From Montifringilla adamsi (Eukaryota; Chordata; Aves; Passeriformes; Passeridae), in assembly GCA_017590115.1 (NCBI GenBank), contig JAGGNK010000002.1:17107264-17171263 (forward strand): 64,000 bases of DNA, written 5' to 3'. Shown piece by piece: positions 38,501 to 50,300 of this stretch. Under the pieces are notes generated by a model. It ran no database searches and had not been told where the DNA came from. It was given only the letters and a program-made list of their open reading frames with translations. The position numbers and the translations under genes are program-made. Position 1 is the stretch's first letter, and each line of letters opens with the position of its first letter.

Positions 38501-41500
38501 GAAAATACATTAGTAAATGTCAGAGAGGTCCAAGGATTTACAAGGATTTGATCTCAGCTGAGAAACTTTGCTTTCACCTTTCTGTACTAACAGATATTCC
38601 AATTGTTTGTACATAGTGCAGCCTATAAAGAATTGGGGAAACCTGTGTTTGAAGTACTCCTTAAGATTGTAAATGCATGTTGTTATATTTTATGTTTTCT
38701 TTTACCATGGGAAAACAAGGTTTTAGAGGATTATAGACCCAGTTTTGTTATTTGAGTGCAAAATTTGTTAAGTTCACAGCAAACCTCATTATTTAACTGA
38801 AACCAAATATTTCTTTAATTTCAGACAAACTCAGATTATTCTATGAGCTGTTGCTATTACAACTGATTTTTTGGGTGCTTTTGGTGTGGGTATATATCTT
38901 CATTCTAAAAAGCAGTGGGCAGCAAATCTTTATAGCCTTTGCAAAGCTCCCCAGCCATGAAAGAGATTTCACGAGCCATGTGCTGTGTGAAGGACACGTT
39001 AGAGGAGCCCCCCACTCCTGCAGAGCAAGAACACATCCATGCAAATCCCTGTTCTCCCCCCTGCACCTGGGAGTGATGGAGAGCAGTGTCTGCACAGCTC
39101 ATTGCATCCTCTCTGAGCTGTGCAGCCTCCTTCACACAGCCCAGCTCTGCAGAGAACACTGAAAATTCAGCACCCGCTGAGGTGTTCAGCATTTCCATTT
39201 CCAGCAGAGGTAGTCAGCTCCTTAACGTGGGTAATTGCTCTGAGAATTCATTTTATCCAAAGACCCGCTAAGGGTGTAACAAAATTTTATAAAGCAGCTC
39301 AAACTTCTGGAGAAGGGTAAACTCGTGACATTCAACGCTGAATTAATAGCACTTCCTCAAAGAATTAATCCCTTATTTGTCACACTTGAAGTTACTGTAC
39401 CGAAAGTCTATTTGAAGAATGAGGCAAAAAACAAAGTAAAAAAAAAATGAAAATGCATGAGTAATGAGTTTGGGGGGTGTGTATTGTTTTTTTTCTTGTT
39501 TGTGTTACTGATTGAACCAAGCAATTTAGCCTACTTAAATCAAGTGTAAAGACTTTTCTTCCAAATTGATTACAGTGGCTTTTGTACACCAGAAGAAATG
39601 TTTCAGACAGCAGAACCTTGTGGTACATCAGTTTCTGGAGATTGGGACCTTGTTGTGGGTTTTCACTTGTCTTATCCAAACAAGATAATCTTGACTTCAG
39701 AGGCCTAGCACATGGAAAGATTTCTTGACAATCAATGTTAATTACTGTTAGTGCAGCTAAAATTCCCCCCAAATATGAATTGTCAACAGAAAAGTAGTAA
39801 TCAGCAAAATAAAAACAAAAATCTTAAACTGTTCATCATAATCAATAAAGCACAGAAGCTGCCTGGAGACACTTCAGACCTTTAGAAGCAGAATAGCAGG
39901 GAGCCTTCAATACATCACTGCTACAACCCTGAGCAGAGGCCCAGCAGCCCTTCAGTGGATTTTAGCACTAATTTACACGGATTGCTTATATTCTGTTTTG
40001 ATATTCATGTGCATGCTCCTTACAGTTAGAGCATTCAAAGCATTCCGTTCCAAAAGTTGCCTGTCAGCCCAGACACCTCCACTTCCATGTGACAGGAAAT
40101 CCAATCCTGAGCTTTGTGTTGGGGAGTCTGTGCTATTAAAATATCTGCTTGGAATAGCACTATGATTCAGGGAAGTTTTTGCAGCTATATCAGTTTGATT
40201 GCTTTACTCAGAACTTTTATTTTGTAGGAAAAGAGCTCCTTGTTTAAAAGAAATAAGGAAGGTGCCTCCTGTGTAAAACTGTCTCTTTACTCTCTTCTAG
40301 GACTTTTATCTTTTTTGTTGAGTAGTGAAGTAAGTTTAAAAGAAATTAAAATCCGTATCTGGAATGCCTGGCTTTACTACAGATTGAATTGGGAAGTTTC
40401 ACTGTTTGAAGAAGTTTTCTCTTTTATTCACCTCTTGCAACTCAGAGCTCTCTCCATCACGTCATAAAAGGAAACAAGTAGGGTAACAGGATGAGGTAAA
40501 AGAGGCAGATTTTTATAAGTGTTAGCTGGGGGGCTTTCTTGTCCTTCAACATTGATTTGTACTAAATGCCATAGGCGTAATTCTATTCATTCCTGGGAAG
40601 TGATTCACTAAACTGCAGTCTAAAACTTGGCTTATCACCTTAAAGACAATCTCAGTCATTCTGGAAATCTCATAAGGCAGTCTCACAGGAAATGTTCCTT
40701 TCATTTGCTTACTCTGGTTGAGTTCCTCTTATCGTGCTATCCAAAGGCAGCTCGCTGGTTTTATTCATTCTTACCCCTGCTCTATCCTAAATAAACCTCA
40801 AAGAGACTGCAGTGCCTCAAGTCCAACACTTTAAACTATATAAATAGGAACAAAGAATGAGGGTTGAAAATTTTATGATCTAGTCCAAATTTTAAATCAG
40901 TGTCTATTTGTTCCAAATCAATGTTTTGTTAACTGCAGATTAAAAGGAAAAAGTCATTTTTCATTCCAAGATAAAGTAATCCAGGAGTCATTTCAAGATT
41001 CATTAAGTGAGCTGTGTCAGTTAAACTTTACAGCAGGCTGTTACTTCCTCAAATACAGAGCATGGAATTGAAAATAAATAAGAATAGTACATAATAAATA
41101 GTAGTGGAAGTGAATTCAGCACAATCCCCATTCACAGTGTGAGCTTGTAGTGACAACGTCCTGAGCTTCCACCAGTTGTCCTGCTTGAACGTGGTCTTAG
41201 TTTATAAAGATTTGAAGTCTAAAGCCAGGAAAACGCCAGAAAAAATTAGAGAAATAGCAGATTAATCTGTCCTAGGCTGTGTAAACATAATTCTGTATAT
41301 TGAATTGAGGGGTTGCTAATCCCTTAAAATCGTGTTTCTTCCAATTAAGTTGCAGAGCTTTAAATACTTTCAATCACAGGAGACTGAAGAAGCAAGTGCA
41401 ATGTCAGGGAGGAGAGGAGGGTGGTAATCCTAAATGAAAATAATTTTATTAGGGGAGAAAGCAAGCAGCAAACAGAAGCTCTGAAGAGGAGAAGTTGAGA

Positions 41501-43581
41501 AAATAAAAGATTGTGCAAAATGCTCTGACCCCCTAGGGAAGTGAAGAAATAAAACTGGGATTTTCAGCTTGATTAAAGTTTGATTTATGAGCTGCTTTTT
41601 GTTAACAGCACTGGAACAGAAGGAGGAGAAAAAGGATTTAACTTGTAAGGGAGAAAATTCTTTTGGAAATTGCCTTCAAGTTCATGGAGTTTAAAAAATA
41701 GTGACAAATGGAATTGCTTTGTAATTCCTCCCCTTCTAGCTCTTCTTTGCTCTCCATTCCCCTCCAATTCATAGTTAGAAATAAATTATAAGTAATAATG
41801 ATCTAAAACCATAGCAGGTGCCTAATTTGATGGTTTTTTACAGTTCAAGTGTAAATAGCTTAATTTTGGGGTGTATTTCCTGTATTTATGTAGTGTGCAG
41901 ACTTACATGGGTATCCAAAAAATGCATCCGAAGATCTAGGAGGAGTTCAAAAGCCTAGTTTCTGTAAATGTGGTGTCTTACACAGAGGTTGTTACATGCA
42001 GGAGATCAGGAGGTGGGGGAAAAATTCACAAAAATTCACAAAAGGACTGCCCAAAAAGGTGCAGTCTTTTACAAATGGAATTCAGGTGAGGAAAATGTAG
42101 AATAATAAAGAGTTTCTTATGTTTGTTTTTTTTTTCTCCTACCAGGAAGGAACATGGATAAAGTTGGGATTGGTAGGAAGGGTCCAGATTTCTTCTCAGT
42201 GCACGGAAATATTTTTCCATCTTTGCTTCATGAAGTTCTTGCCCAAGTTGATGTCAGCACCCAAAGAAGAGGGGAAAACAAACCCTCCATTTTTTCTGCT
42301 GCCTTTTTCTCTGCAAAATATTCACTAGGGGACTCCCAGAGCCACCAGCCCCAGGCAGGTGCTGTTCCACAGGTCTGGTTCTCCAAAATGCAGTAATGCT
42401 GCCATCCCCCCTCAGATCCACTGGGCTAAAAGTCACCAATTCCCCACGGCACCAAAGGGTTAACAAAAATGCTGTCATGCCCTATAAGCAATAATGGGCT
42501 CAGATTGGCTTACAAATTGAAAGTTACTATTGTAAAATACCTTTTGAAGGTAAATGTAGGAGTAAAATTGCTTTTCAGTTTGAATTGCCTCAGACACTGA
42601 AAATTCAGAATTGTCACCGTAAAAAAATTCAAGCTGCTTGTGCTTTAACCACCCTTCACCTTTCATTTTTAGATGAAGTACCAAATCTGGGTAAAGTAAT
42701 TGCACACAGAGATTTCTTTTTTTCTTTTTTTTTTTTTTTTTTTTTTCACTGAAGAGCAGGTACAATTTACTGTCCATCAAAAGTTTTAAATGTGCTCATG
42801 ATAGGATACTTTGGACCACTTTGTAAGTACGTGAAATATTTTATTAATTTCAGCTGAACTTGAATTCTAAATAGACTCCAAAATGTCATGCTAATAATGA
42901 AGCTGTCACTGTGTTAGTTGATACTGCAATTTCATTTATAAACACTCTGACTGTGCATTTGTCAGTAAAACATACTTAGCATGCAGGAGCTGTTGAAAAA
43001 TATCTTACCCTTAACCAAGGCTTTGTAATTCCTAAAAATTTACCTGTAGAAGTCCAACTGTACCCACTTTGCTTATACATGCTATATATGTAGCTGAGTG
43101 AAACACCAGAGAAGGTATAAATAATGGATCTTGAAATAACTTCTTTTTCCTAAAAAATGTCAGTAAATAATGTATATAATTTTATAGAATTCATGGATCG
43201 AAAATTTTCTTGTCTCTATATCAGCAGATATTAACATCTACCTAAAAAAAAAAAAGGATCTGGACAGGCACGGTGTTATGCATTTGTTAACCCAGCAAAA
43301 TCTCTATTTCACCATTTCAGCAGAAGTCAGAATGAAATATAAGGGTTTCCCAACTGTTAGACACAGCAAAGTGCTCACTCTGGAAGGCTGAAGTTTGTCT
43401 CTGGTAGCTGCTGCTGATGGTGAGCAATAATTTATCAACGCTGTCACTAAATCCCAGTTTTCCACAGGCTCAGCTGGCCGTGGTGGGTGATTCCTGTCAG
43501 AATTCTCCACCACAGGCTCCTGGTGCCAGCCCACCCCAGAGGGGAGGCTCAGGGTCTCTGTGCCTGCTGCACACAGAGGGG
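35551..43581. other. AT-rich unique DNA, no gene seen
   Basis: No recognisable gene. Holds a small repeat at 37,113-37,174, a T-rich tract with C interruptions at 42,713-42,746, and an exon-like stretch beginning at 42,146 that is discussed as an observation. The minus-strand 126-codon frame at 39,392-39,772 and the other frames here are without family signature. Confidence 0.55.
37113..37174. repeat. Local GAATAACTTTA repeat
   Basis: GAATAACTTTA occurs at 37,113-37,123, 37,124-37,134 and 37,157-37,167, with a final partial copy GAATAAC. The pattern suggests an 11-bp duplication followed by a 44-bp one. Confidence 0.85.
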
Positions 43582-43649
43582 GTGATGCCTTTTTGGGGCT
43601 ACCTAAAAACAGGGGCCAGACAGAATTAAGAGAGTAAAAAGCATTTCTA

Positions 43650-43655
43650 TTTATT
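43650..43655 (-). promoter_or_regulatory. LTR polyadenylation signal AATAAA
   Basis: AATAAA on the minus strand inside LTR copy 1, about 78 bp downstream of its TATA box. Copy 2 has lost the hexamer (AAAAAA at the aligned position). Confidence 0.6.
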
Positions 43656-43732
43656 GAAGGGCCTTCAGGTACATTTGGGGCAGACGAAGTCCACCCAGGG
43701 CCTACACCCAAAATGGACCACAGGTTTTCACG

Positions 43733-43758
43733 CTTTTATAAGTTTGCTCCATTTGCAT
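43733..43758 (-). promoter_or_regulatory. LTR promoter core: octamer and TATA box
   Basis: On the minus strand ATGCAAAT (43,751-43,758) precedes TATAAAAG (43,733-43,740) by ten bases. The octamer is the known POU (Oct1/Oct2) binding word. Both motifs are kept in copy 2, which implies they belonged to the ancestral element. Present activity is unknown. Confidence 0.6.
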
Positions 43759-43919
43759 TTTGGGGGTCCATCTTCCAATTACAGGCTCAGGAAATGAAGT
43801 AATTTACCTCAAGTTTGCTCCCCCAACTCACTTTTGTTTCCATCTCAAGGCCTGAGGCAGTGAGGTGTCCTTGGTTCTCAGGCCTGGGGAGGAATTGTTG
43901 TGTCTGCCCAAAATGGGGA

Positions 43920-46900
43920 AGCAGCAGCTCACACTGTGCATGAAGTTTAGAGTTACACACTAAAGAACTGCAGGATCATAGACATGAAAAATATAAAAGC
44001 TTCAATCCTAAGGCATCAGAGTCATGGCTGCCAGTCCCCCTGGCAGTGCAGATCTGGGGTGCCCCTGTCCCCTGTCCTTTCTCAGGCACCTTCCTCTCCC
44101 CATCAGAGGGGCACAGGGCCAAGGAGCCCCAAGGGCACGGTGGAGGGAGGCTGGCACACGAGGGTGGAAGGGAAGAGGGTGTTTGCAGTGCGCCATCCCA
44201 CTGAGGTGGGAGCAGGGAAGGTGGCTCCCCTCACCCAGAGCTGCTCCAGATCCATCCTTGAATAGGTCATAGCTCTGTAAAGAGCCAGTTGTGAAGAGAG
44301 ATTTGACATATCTAAGATATGAAACATCTAAGATAGCACAGATATGGTGTGTAGCAAATGGTTTGGCATTAAATCAGCATTAAATGTCTGTTAAAGGTGT
44401 AGCATCTTGGCTGAAAAATCTCAGCAAGGGCTCCCGTCACAAATGTAAAACATAATTTTATTTTTTTTTTATTTTTTTCTTCATGAGTGTGCAGCCATCA
44501 TGATAAAATCAGACAGGATAAAAACAAGGCTTGCACACCAGATGTGTCCTTTAATAAGGGCAGAGCACCTTCTCTCCCTGCAATGCCCACGTGTAACACA
44601 GCTTGGCTGCAGCAACAGGAGGCACTGGAGCATTATTCAAATGTACAAATATCAGTCTGTAAAGTCAGCAGCAGAGATTAGAAAGTACAATTTGGTCTCT
44701 TCTCTGCATTGAAGGGCTATCTTTATTACAGTGTGGGTGGTAAGGGGCTGCTGCATGTAGACATTTGTCCCGACAATCGTTGTGCCTTTTAGACAATCTT
44801 CCTGTCACTTGGCTGTTTCTGGGCTGTCTCTGTGCCACTTAAAGGAGCTGGACTGTCACAGCACTCCTGGCTGCCACTGTCGAGCTTGTGGAGAAGTGGC
44901 TTAAGTACTGCTGATGAGTGTTATCTGTAATTTACCAAGAAAAGCAGAAACTTTCAGGGTTAAAATTCTGCCCTCTCATATATTTTCTGGGTGCTATTTT
45001 ATTTTTAATGTACTCTTACAAGGTAGCTTTGAAGTCATTTCACATAAAAGAGCCTCCAGCCGTACATCTCACAAAAAGCATGTAGGCCTCATTTAATCAT
45101 TCTTTTTATTCCTCTGACTCGAGTGTGATCTCTGTTCCACTCTCGCTGATGGAGCTGGCACTTTATCTTCATCTAAATTTATTCTTGATCTAATTCAACA
45201 GAACACACAGCAGAACAGATTTCCAAAGTGGAATAACAGCCACTTAAATATTGTTTAAGCCTACCACATACAGAGGCAACATTTTCAATTTCCTCAGAAT
45301 TATGTTACAGCTTCAACAAACACGATTATTCTTCCTCTTCCTTTTTAAGACACCATCTAAGTCACAGCATGGCAGCTATAGGCCAGAGGTATTTTTATGT
45401 GATCACTGCTACACCTTTTCTGTCGGAGTGAATTTTTATTAGCAGGTTGAGGGATGGGTTTTGTTTTTTTCAAGCAGAAAATGGGGTGGTTCTGCTTGGA
45501 ATGTGAGCTACTGAGTGGGTAACTTCACCTGCTCAATAACTATGGAATTTAGCTTTTGGATCCAGTGCTTCCCAGAGCACAGAATTCTCAGATCATGTGT
45601 ATTCCTGCACTTATTTTCATCAGAATGAAATGCACAGATCAGCAGAAATGCATTTATTGCTCACTTTCATAGAAATACTACTCAGCCTGCCGAAGGAAAA
45701 CACTTTGAAATTTATAACTGTCTTGAAATTTTGGGTCAGGTGGGAATTGTTACCTTTTCCCCTCTACCTCTGTATGAATAGAGCTGTAGGTCAGCTAAAG
45801 TGCAATTGGATTTAAAAGCTGGGATGTCTTTTTCTCATTAGCCAGTACATGAAGCAGCAAAAAGGTCTCCATTACACAGACTCATCTGTGTGAAATAACT
45901 TTGCAAGAAACTTTTTTGTTCAAGTGTGCCTTTCCTTTCTTCACTTAGCAGCTTCCTAGAAAGGAAAAGAATAACATTACTAAGGCAAAGTGTGTCCTGG
46001 ATCAATCAAAAATGATTCTTTGTCATCTAGGTGATATTTCTTGGTGTGCTTTTTGCTAGGAAGGGCACTTTTTTTAAACTTTTGAAACCAAAAAAAACCA
46101 AAAGGGCTCTCCACCAAGTTTTAGCCGTGCAATGATACCTAGTTCAATTATCCCAACGTTTTTGTTCCCAAACTTACAAAATGATAAGTCTAATAGATAT
46201 CTTCATTTTATGAGGATATTCTGCATGAAGTGCCTGTCAAAGCAAAATCACATACAAACCTGGAGTACTCTGGCCTTCACCCTCTGATTTAGTACAAAGA
46301 AGAGAATCACAAATGGTCACAGAGTTCATAAATTAGCAGCAGCAGTGCTGTCACAATTGTGCCATGACTATGACATGCCATTTCCTCACTGTGATTAACT
46401 GTGCTTTACCAGAAACCCATTTTTCAGTGGAACAAAACGGGAGAATTAAGTTTCCTTTATATTTCACTTAGTTCATTGTGACCGTAGACTTCAGCCCGTG
46501 TCATCAAAATTGGTTACATGTTAAAGCAATTTGGCCTCTTTTCAGCTGCAGTTTCTACTTTCAGCACCTGAAGACCGTGAACTCTGTCTTTCTAAAGGGT
46601 AAACTCAATTTTATTTTCTGTTGTGCAAGCTAATTTGTGAGGGGTTCTCATAATGTCATGTCTGCAAGGAGATGGCAACGAGTGTCTTGAAGTTCAGGCC
46701 AAACACGGGGATTTGCTGTTCGTGTTGTAGGATTAATTAGCACTAACTCTAATTTTTCCAAATGTCCACAATCTACAGTTCAGAAAACCAAAAGTCTCAT
46801 CTACAAGTGATCTGAGACCTTAGACAAATTCCACCAGAAGTGTATTTAGAGCAGACATTGGGATTCCTCTGTTGAATCTCTGGCTGTTCCATTGATTCAT

Positions 46901-47054
46901 TATTTTTTTACTTAGCCTTCAATTCTTTCTCCATTAACGGCTGTCATATTGCTTACATTTTTATGGGGGCATGACCCCTAATTATTACATTTGGCAAACT
47001 CTGACATAGCCAAATGCTTTTTAATAAATAATAAGGAGTTATTGAATGAAAACA
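43920..47054. other. Spacer between the two LTR-like copies
   Basis: About 3.1 kb without recognisable retroviral coding sequence. The first part (44,024-44,270) is G+C-rich and open in several overlapping frames on both strands (62 to 93 codons), none with a known domain. A T-rich tract lies at 44,455-44,482. The remainder is unique AT-rich DNA. The absence of gag-pol-like frames and the opposed LTR orientation argue against one provirus spanning it. Confidence 0.6.
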
Positions 47055-47397
47055 TTTCCCATTTTGGGCAGACAAAACAATTCCTCTCCAGGCCTGGCAA
47101 TCAAGGACACCTCACTGCCTCAGGCTCTGAGAGATGGAAACAAAAGTGAGTTGGGGGGAGCAAACTTGGGGTAAATTACTTCATTTCCTGAGCCTGTAAT
47201 TGGAAGATTAACCCCCAAAATGCAAATGACCCAAACTTATAAAAGTATGAAAACCTGTGGTCCATTTTTGGGTGCAGCCCCTGGGGGCCTTTGTCTGCCC
47301 CAAATGTACCTGAAGGCCCTTCAAAAAATATAAAAGCTTTTTATTCTCTTAATTCTGTCTGGCCCCTGTCTTTAGGTAGTCCCGAAAAAGGCATCAC
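47055..47397 (+). mobile_element. Endogenous-retrovirus LTR-like copy 2 (solo)
   Basis: Same family as the minus-strand copy at 43,582-43,919. It keeps the octamer ATGCAAAT (47,220-47,227) and TATAAAAG (47,238-47,245) but the polyadenylation hexamer has mutated. About 32 differences and a few small indels separate the copies by hand count; some are C-to-T or G-to-A changes at former CpG sites, as expected for methylated old insertions. No internal retroviral sequence follows. The peptide fragments read in both copies (containing NVPEGPS and FYSLNSVWPL) are shared only because the DNA is shared. Confidence 0.7.
47220..47245 (+). promoter_or_regulatory. LTR promoter core: octamer and TATA box
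   Basis: ATGCAAAT and TATAAAAG are ten bases apart, exactly as in the opposite copy. If active, transcription would run to the right, away from copy 1. Confidence 0.6.
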
Positions 47398-50300
47398 AGG
47401 AACCATCACTGCTGTGCCAGAGCTCAGGGCTCATCTCAAACCTCCCATCACCTGGGATCTTCCATGTGCTTATGTATTCCTGCTGATTATATTTTAATGA
47501 ATGGCTGTTGTCATACATAGGATAGCAAAAACATTAATGAAATTCTTGATAATTTTCATGAGTCTGGCCCTGCAATAACAAGATACTGCTACCTTAGTTC
47601 TTTCTTGTTAATTGCCCCTGGCTTGCAGGTGAGTGCACAGTGGATTTGCTGTACATGTGCATTGGCAAGCTGTGACTGGGGTTTATATGAGCTGACGTAA
47701 ACTGCAACACGTGCAAAAAAAAAATTAAAATTTCAAGCAGAAAAATATAAGTTTAAGGAGATCCTCGGGTTTTTAAAGCACCAATCACAGTGGTGCTTAA
47801 ATACATAGCAGATCTGTGCTTTTGGAGAGTTCAGATGCAGTTTTACCAGCCCTTTGAGAATTAATTTTGTGCCTTTCCATTTATTCCACATGTAATCTAT
47901 AGATTCCCATTTCCAGTTAAATATTTTAAGCAAGTAGCTTGCGCTGAAGACAAAAAAAAAAATTGCAATATTGATGAGAAAAGGAGAAAAAGCCACTTAT
48001 GCTCTCTGTGTTCAAATCTGGAGGATAAAGTAGGAGCCTTGATCAAATGGAAATACCCTTTGGTGTTCATAACAGCCTGGCACTGGCTATGAGTTCCCTT
48101 CTGAGCTTTGTAAATGAGAGGCAGGAGTTCAGTGGGGTATTGTAAACTGCATCAGCTGGGGATTTATAAAGGGAATATATGGCCAAAGATTCTCCTTCAG
48201 GGCTTCAGCTGCTCAGGAAATGTGCAGCCCTATGGAATACAAAGCATAGAAATGTTCAGAAACTTCTGTGTTTTGTTAGAATGGAAAAGAAAAATATTTC
48301 AAGGGTAAGCTGAACTGTGGGGTTTTTCCGGACATTTCGGGAAGAATGGTATACAATAAAAAATTAAGCTCTATAATGATGACCATTAGAAAAGTGTGGA
48401 TCAAATGGTTAAGCTGTATTGCCATTGTTTACAAATCTCTGGCCTTCTTTTTTTATTATCTGAATAATACCTCTGCAATCCTGTCCATGGTAAGAAAGCT
48501 GAGGAAATCCCATTGTTCTGAACATTTTAAAACTAGTTTAGAGGGAGGGGAAAAAGCAAATTCAGGCAAAACAAGAACAGTTCTCAGCAGAACTTGTTCT
48601 CTGTTTTCTCTCACCTGACTTAAACCAGAAGTACATTTTAAAAAGAAGCTTATATTAATTGCAGAGTCTTTTAAAGTATGGTTTTTTTGGAGACTCAGAT
48701 GGTTTTAAATGATGTGAGACGAGTGTGAAAAGTTAGTATGAAGAGATATTTCAGCACGTGGTTCATCCCACCTACGTCAGGCATAGGGCTGTGGGCTATT
48801 AGGGATGGAATAATCCTGCTCTCCCCTTCCCTTGCCTTTGTGATTGCTTTGTTTTCAAGCAATTCTTTAGTTTTAAGTACCTGTTCTACTTAAATCTACC
48901 TCTGTTTTAAATCTACTTTTCTTTTAGAATTCACAGTCCAATTTATTTTGTGTTAAGTTACCTGAAAGCCTTACTTGTGCCCATAAATAAAACAAATTAA
49001 AACAGAATCCAAGTTTTAAGTCTGCTTCCTGGCAGTTACTCACTACATTGAAGGCAATGTAATTAATTACTCAGTTTCTTAAGAGACTTGTAATGCTGAA
49101 TATCTTGATACAGCTGAACTGGAAAAGCAATATTTGAATTTCTGTCATTATTGCTGGAATTCTCTCTATAAAAAATCCATGCTACAATTATTTATAGTGT
49201 TTAGCCATGGCTAAGGGGTGATTGCAGATCTGTGGATTTACAGATAGCAATCCTTTCATCACCCAGCTGTGTGTTTCAGGAGCACAGGGTTTGGAGGCTG
49301 TGATAGTTACCATGGCACCCACATGTGTACCAGGAAGATTGTCAGGAAAGGTGATTTATGTTCACAACAAACTGAATTTTAAAAAAAGTGATCAGAGGTG
49401 AGTGGTACATTTTAAACTGTGTTCCTTAGAAATCTAATCTTTTATTTTCTTTTTGGAGTGAGGCCAAAGCTGTGATTCTCCCCACCAAAAACATGCTGAT
49501 GTGGAGGTGTAATGGCTTGGGCATGGTCCTGGGGTGGTGCCTTAGCACCCCTGCTTTTTCCTGCTCCAGGACACTCCACAGAGTGCCAGTGCCACAGCCA
49601 TTCCAGGCAAAACTTAATTGCACGAGGGATAAATGGAGATTGCTAATAGTTCTCAAAAAATCAGAGAATACCCATTTGTTGGTGTGGCCACTGGCCCAGC
49701 AGTCACAAATCACACTTTTGATTTCCATCCTCTCTGTGTGGCTGAGCCTGAGTGCTTTGGAAGGAGTCAGTGCTCATTTCCTGGAGAAGGATGGGCAGAG
49801 CCAGCTCTTCATCCTCAGCTTTGCCCTTCCTGGGCTGAGGGGAGGCAGCTGGGAGTGCCCCAGCCCTGGCATTCCCTGCTGGAAGGGGAGGATGTGCCAG
49901 CCTGGGATGTGCCAGCAGGGAGAGGTGAAGTCCAAACCTAGGGCCAGGGGCTGCACAGAGCCAGAGGGAGCAGAGAGCCTCCCCCTTGCCTTAAACTTTC
50001 CCTCTTGAAGTTTGCATTAGTTCTTCCTTCCAATTAAGGGAGGTGACCACTTAATTCCAGCTAATTAGGGAGTTTTTGAGATCTATTCTCCACTGTACAT
50101 GCCAGATCAGCACCTTACCTTTGCTGTGAACTCTCATGGATTAATCGTTCCTACTGCACAGTTTAATTACTTCTGTTCAACTCTTATTTACTTTTGACTT
50201 CTAATTGACTTTATGAGTGCCTTTATTTGTATTGTGTGACTCTAAGGAGAGACTGGTAATACTGTGATTTTTTTTTTCCAGTAAAAATTACAAAATACCA

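Larger units (their letters stand above)
43582..43919 (-). mobile_element. Endogenous-retrovirus LTR-like copy 1 (solo)
   Basis: About 340 bp on the minus strand match, at roughly nine bases in ten by hand comparison, the plus-strand segment 47,055-47,397. Read on its own strand it has the layout of an LTR: an octamer ATGCAAAT (43,751-43,758), ten bases on a TATAAAAG box (43,733-43,740), then a polyadenylation signal AATAAA (43,650-43,655) followed by a T-rich and a GT-containing stretch. These are U3 to R to U5 features in the right order. No gag, pol or env sequence, primer-binding site or clear target-site duplication flanks it, so it is a solo LTR or LTR fragment. Homology between the copies stops at nearly the same points on both sides, suggesting true element ends, yet canonical TG...CA termini are not certain. 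Family unknown; an ERVL-like or ERV1-like avian element is possible. Confidence 0.7.

Noticed and set aside
47291..47497. Shared peptide NVPEGPS...NAFYSLNSVW or KAFYSLNSVW in frames at 43.6 and 47.3 kb
   Set aside because: The similarity comes from the two LTR-like DNA copies. Retroviral genes are not located in this part of an LTR.
49472..50008. 178-codon open frame, the longest of the window
   Set aside because: It lies partly in a G+C-rich patch with other overlapping frames on both strands, shows no domain or signal peptide, and its composition changes sharply midway. A chance frame is the simpler reading.
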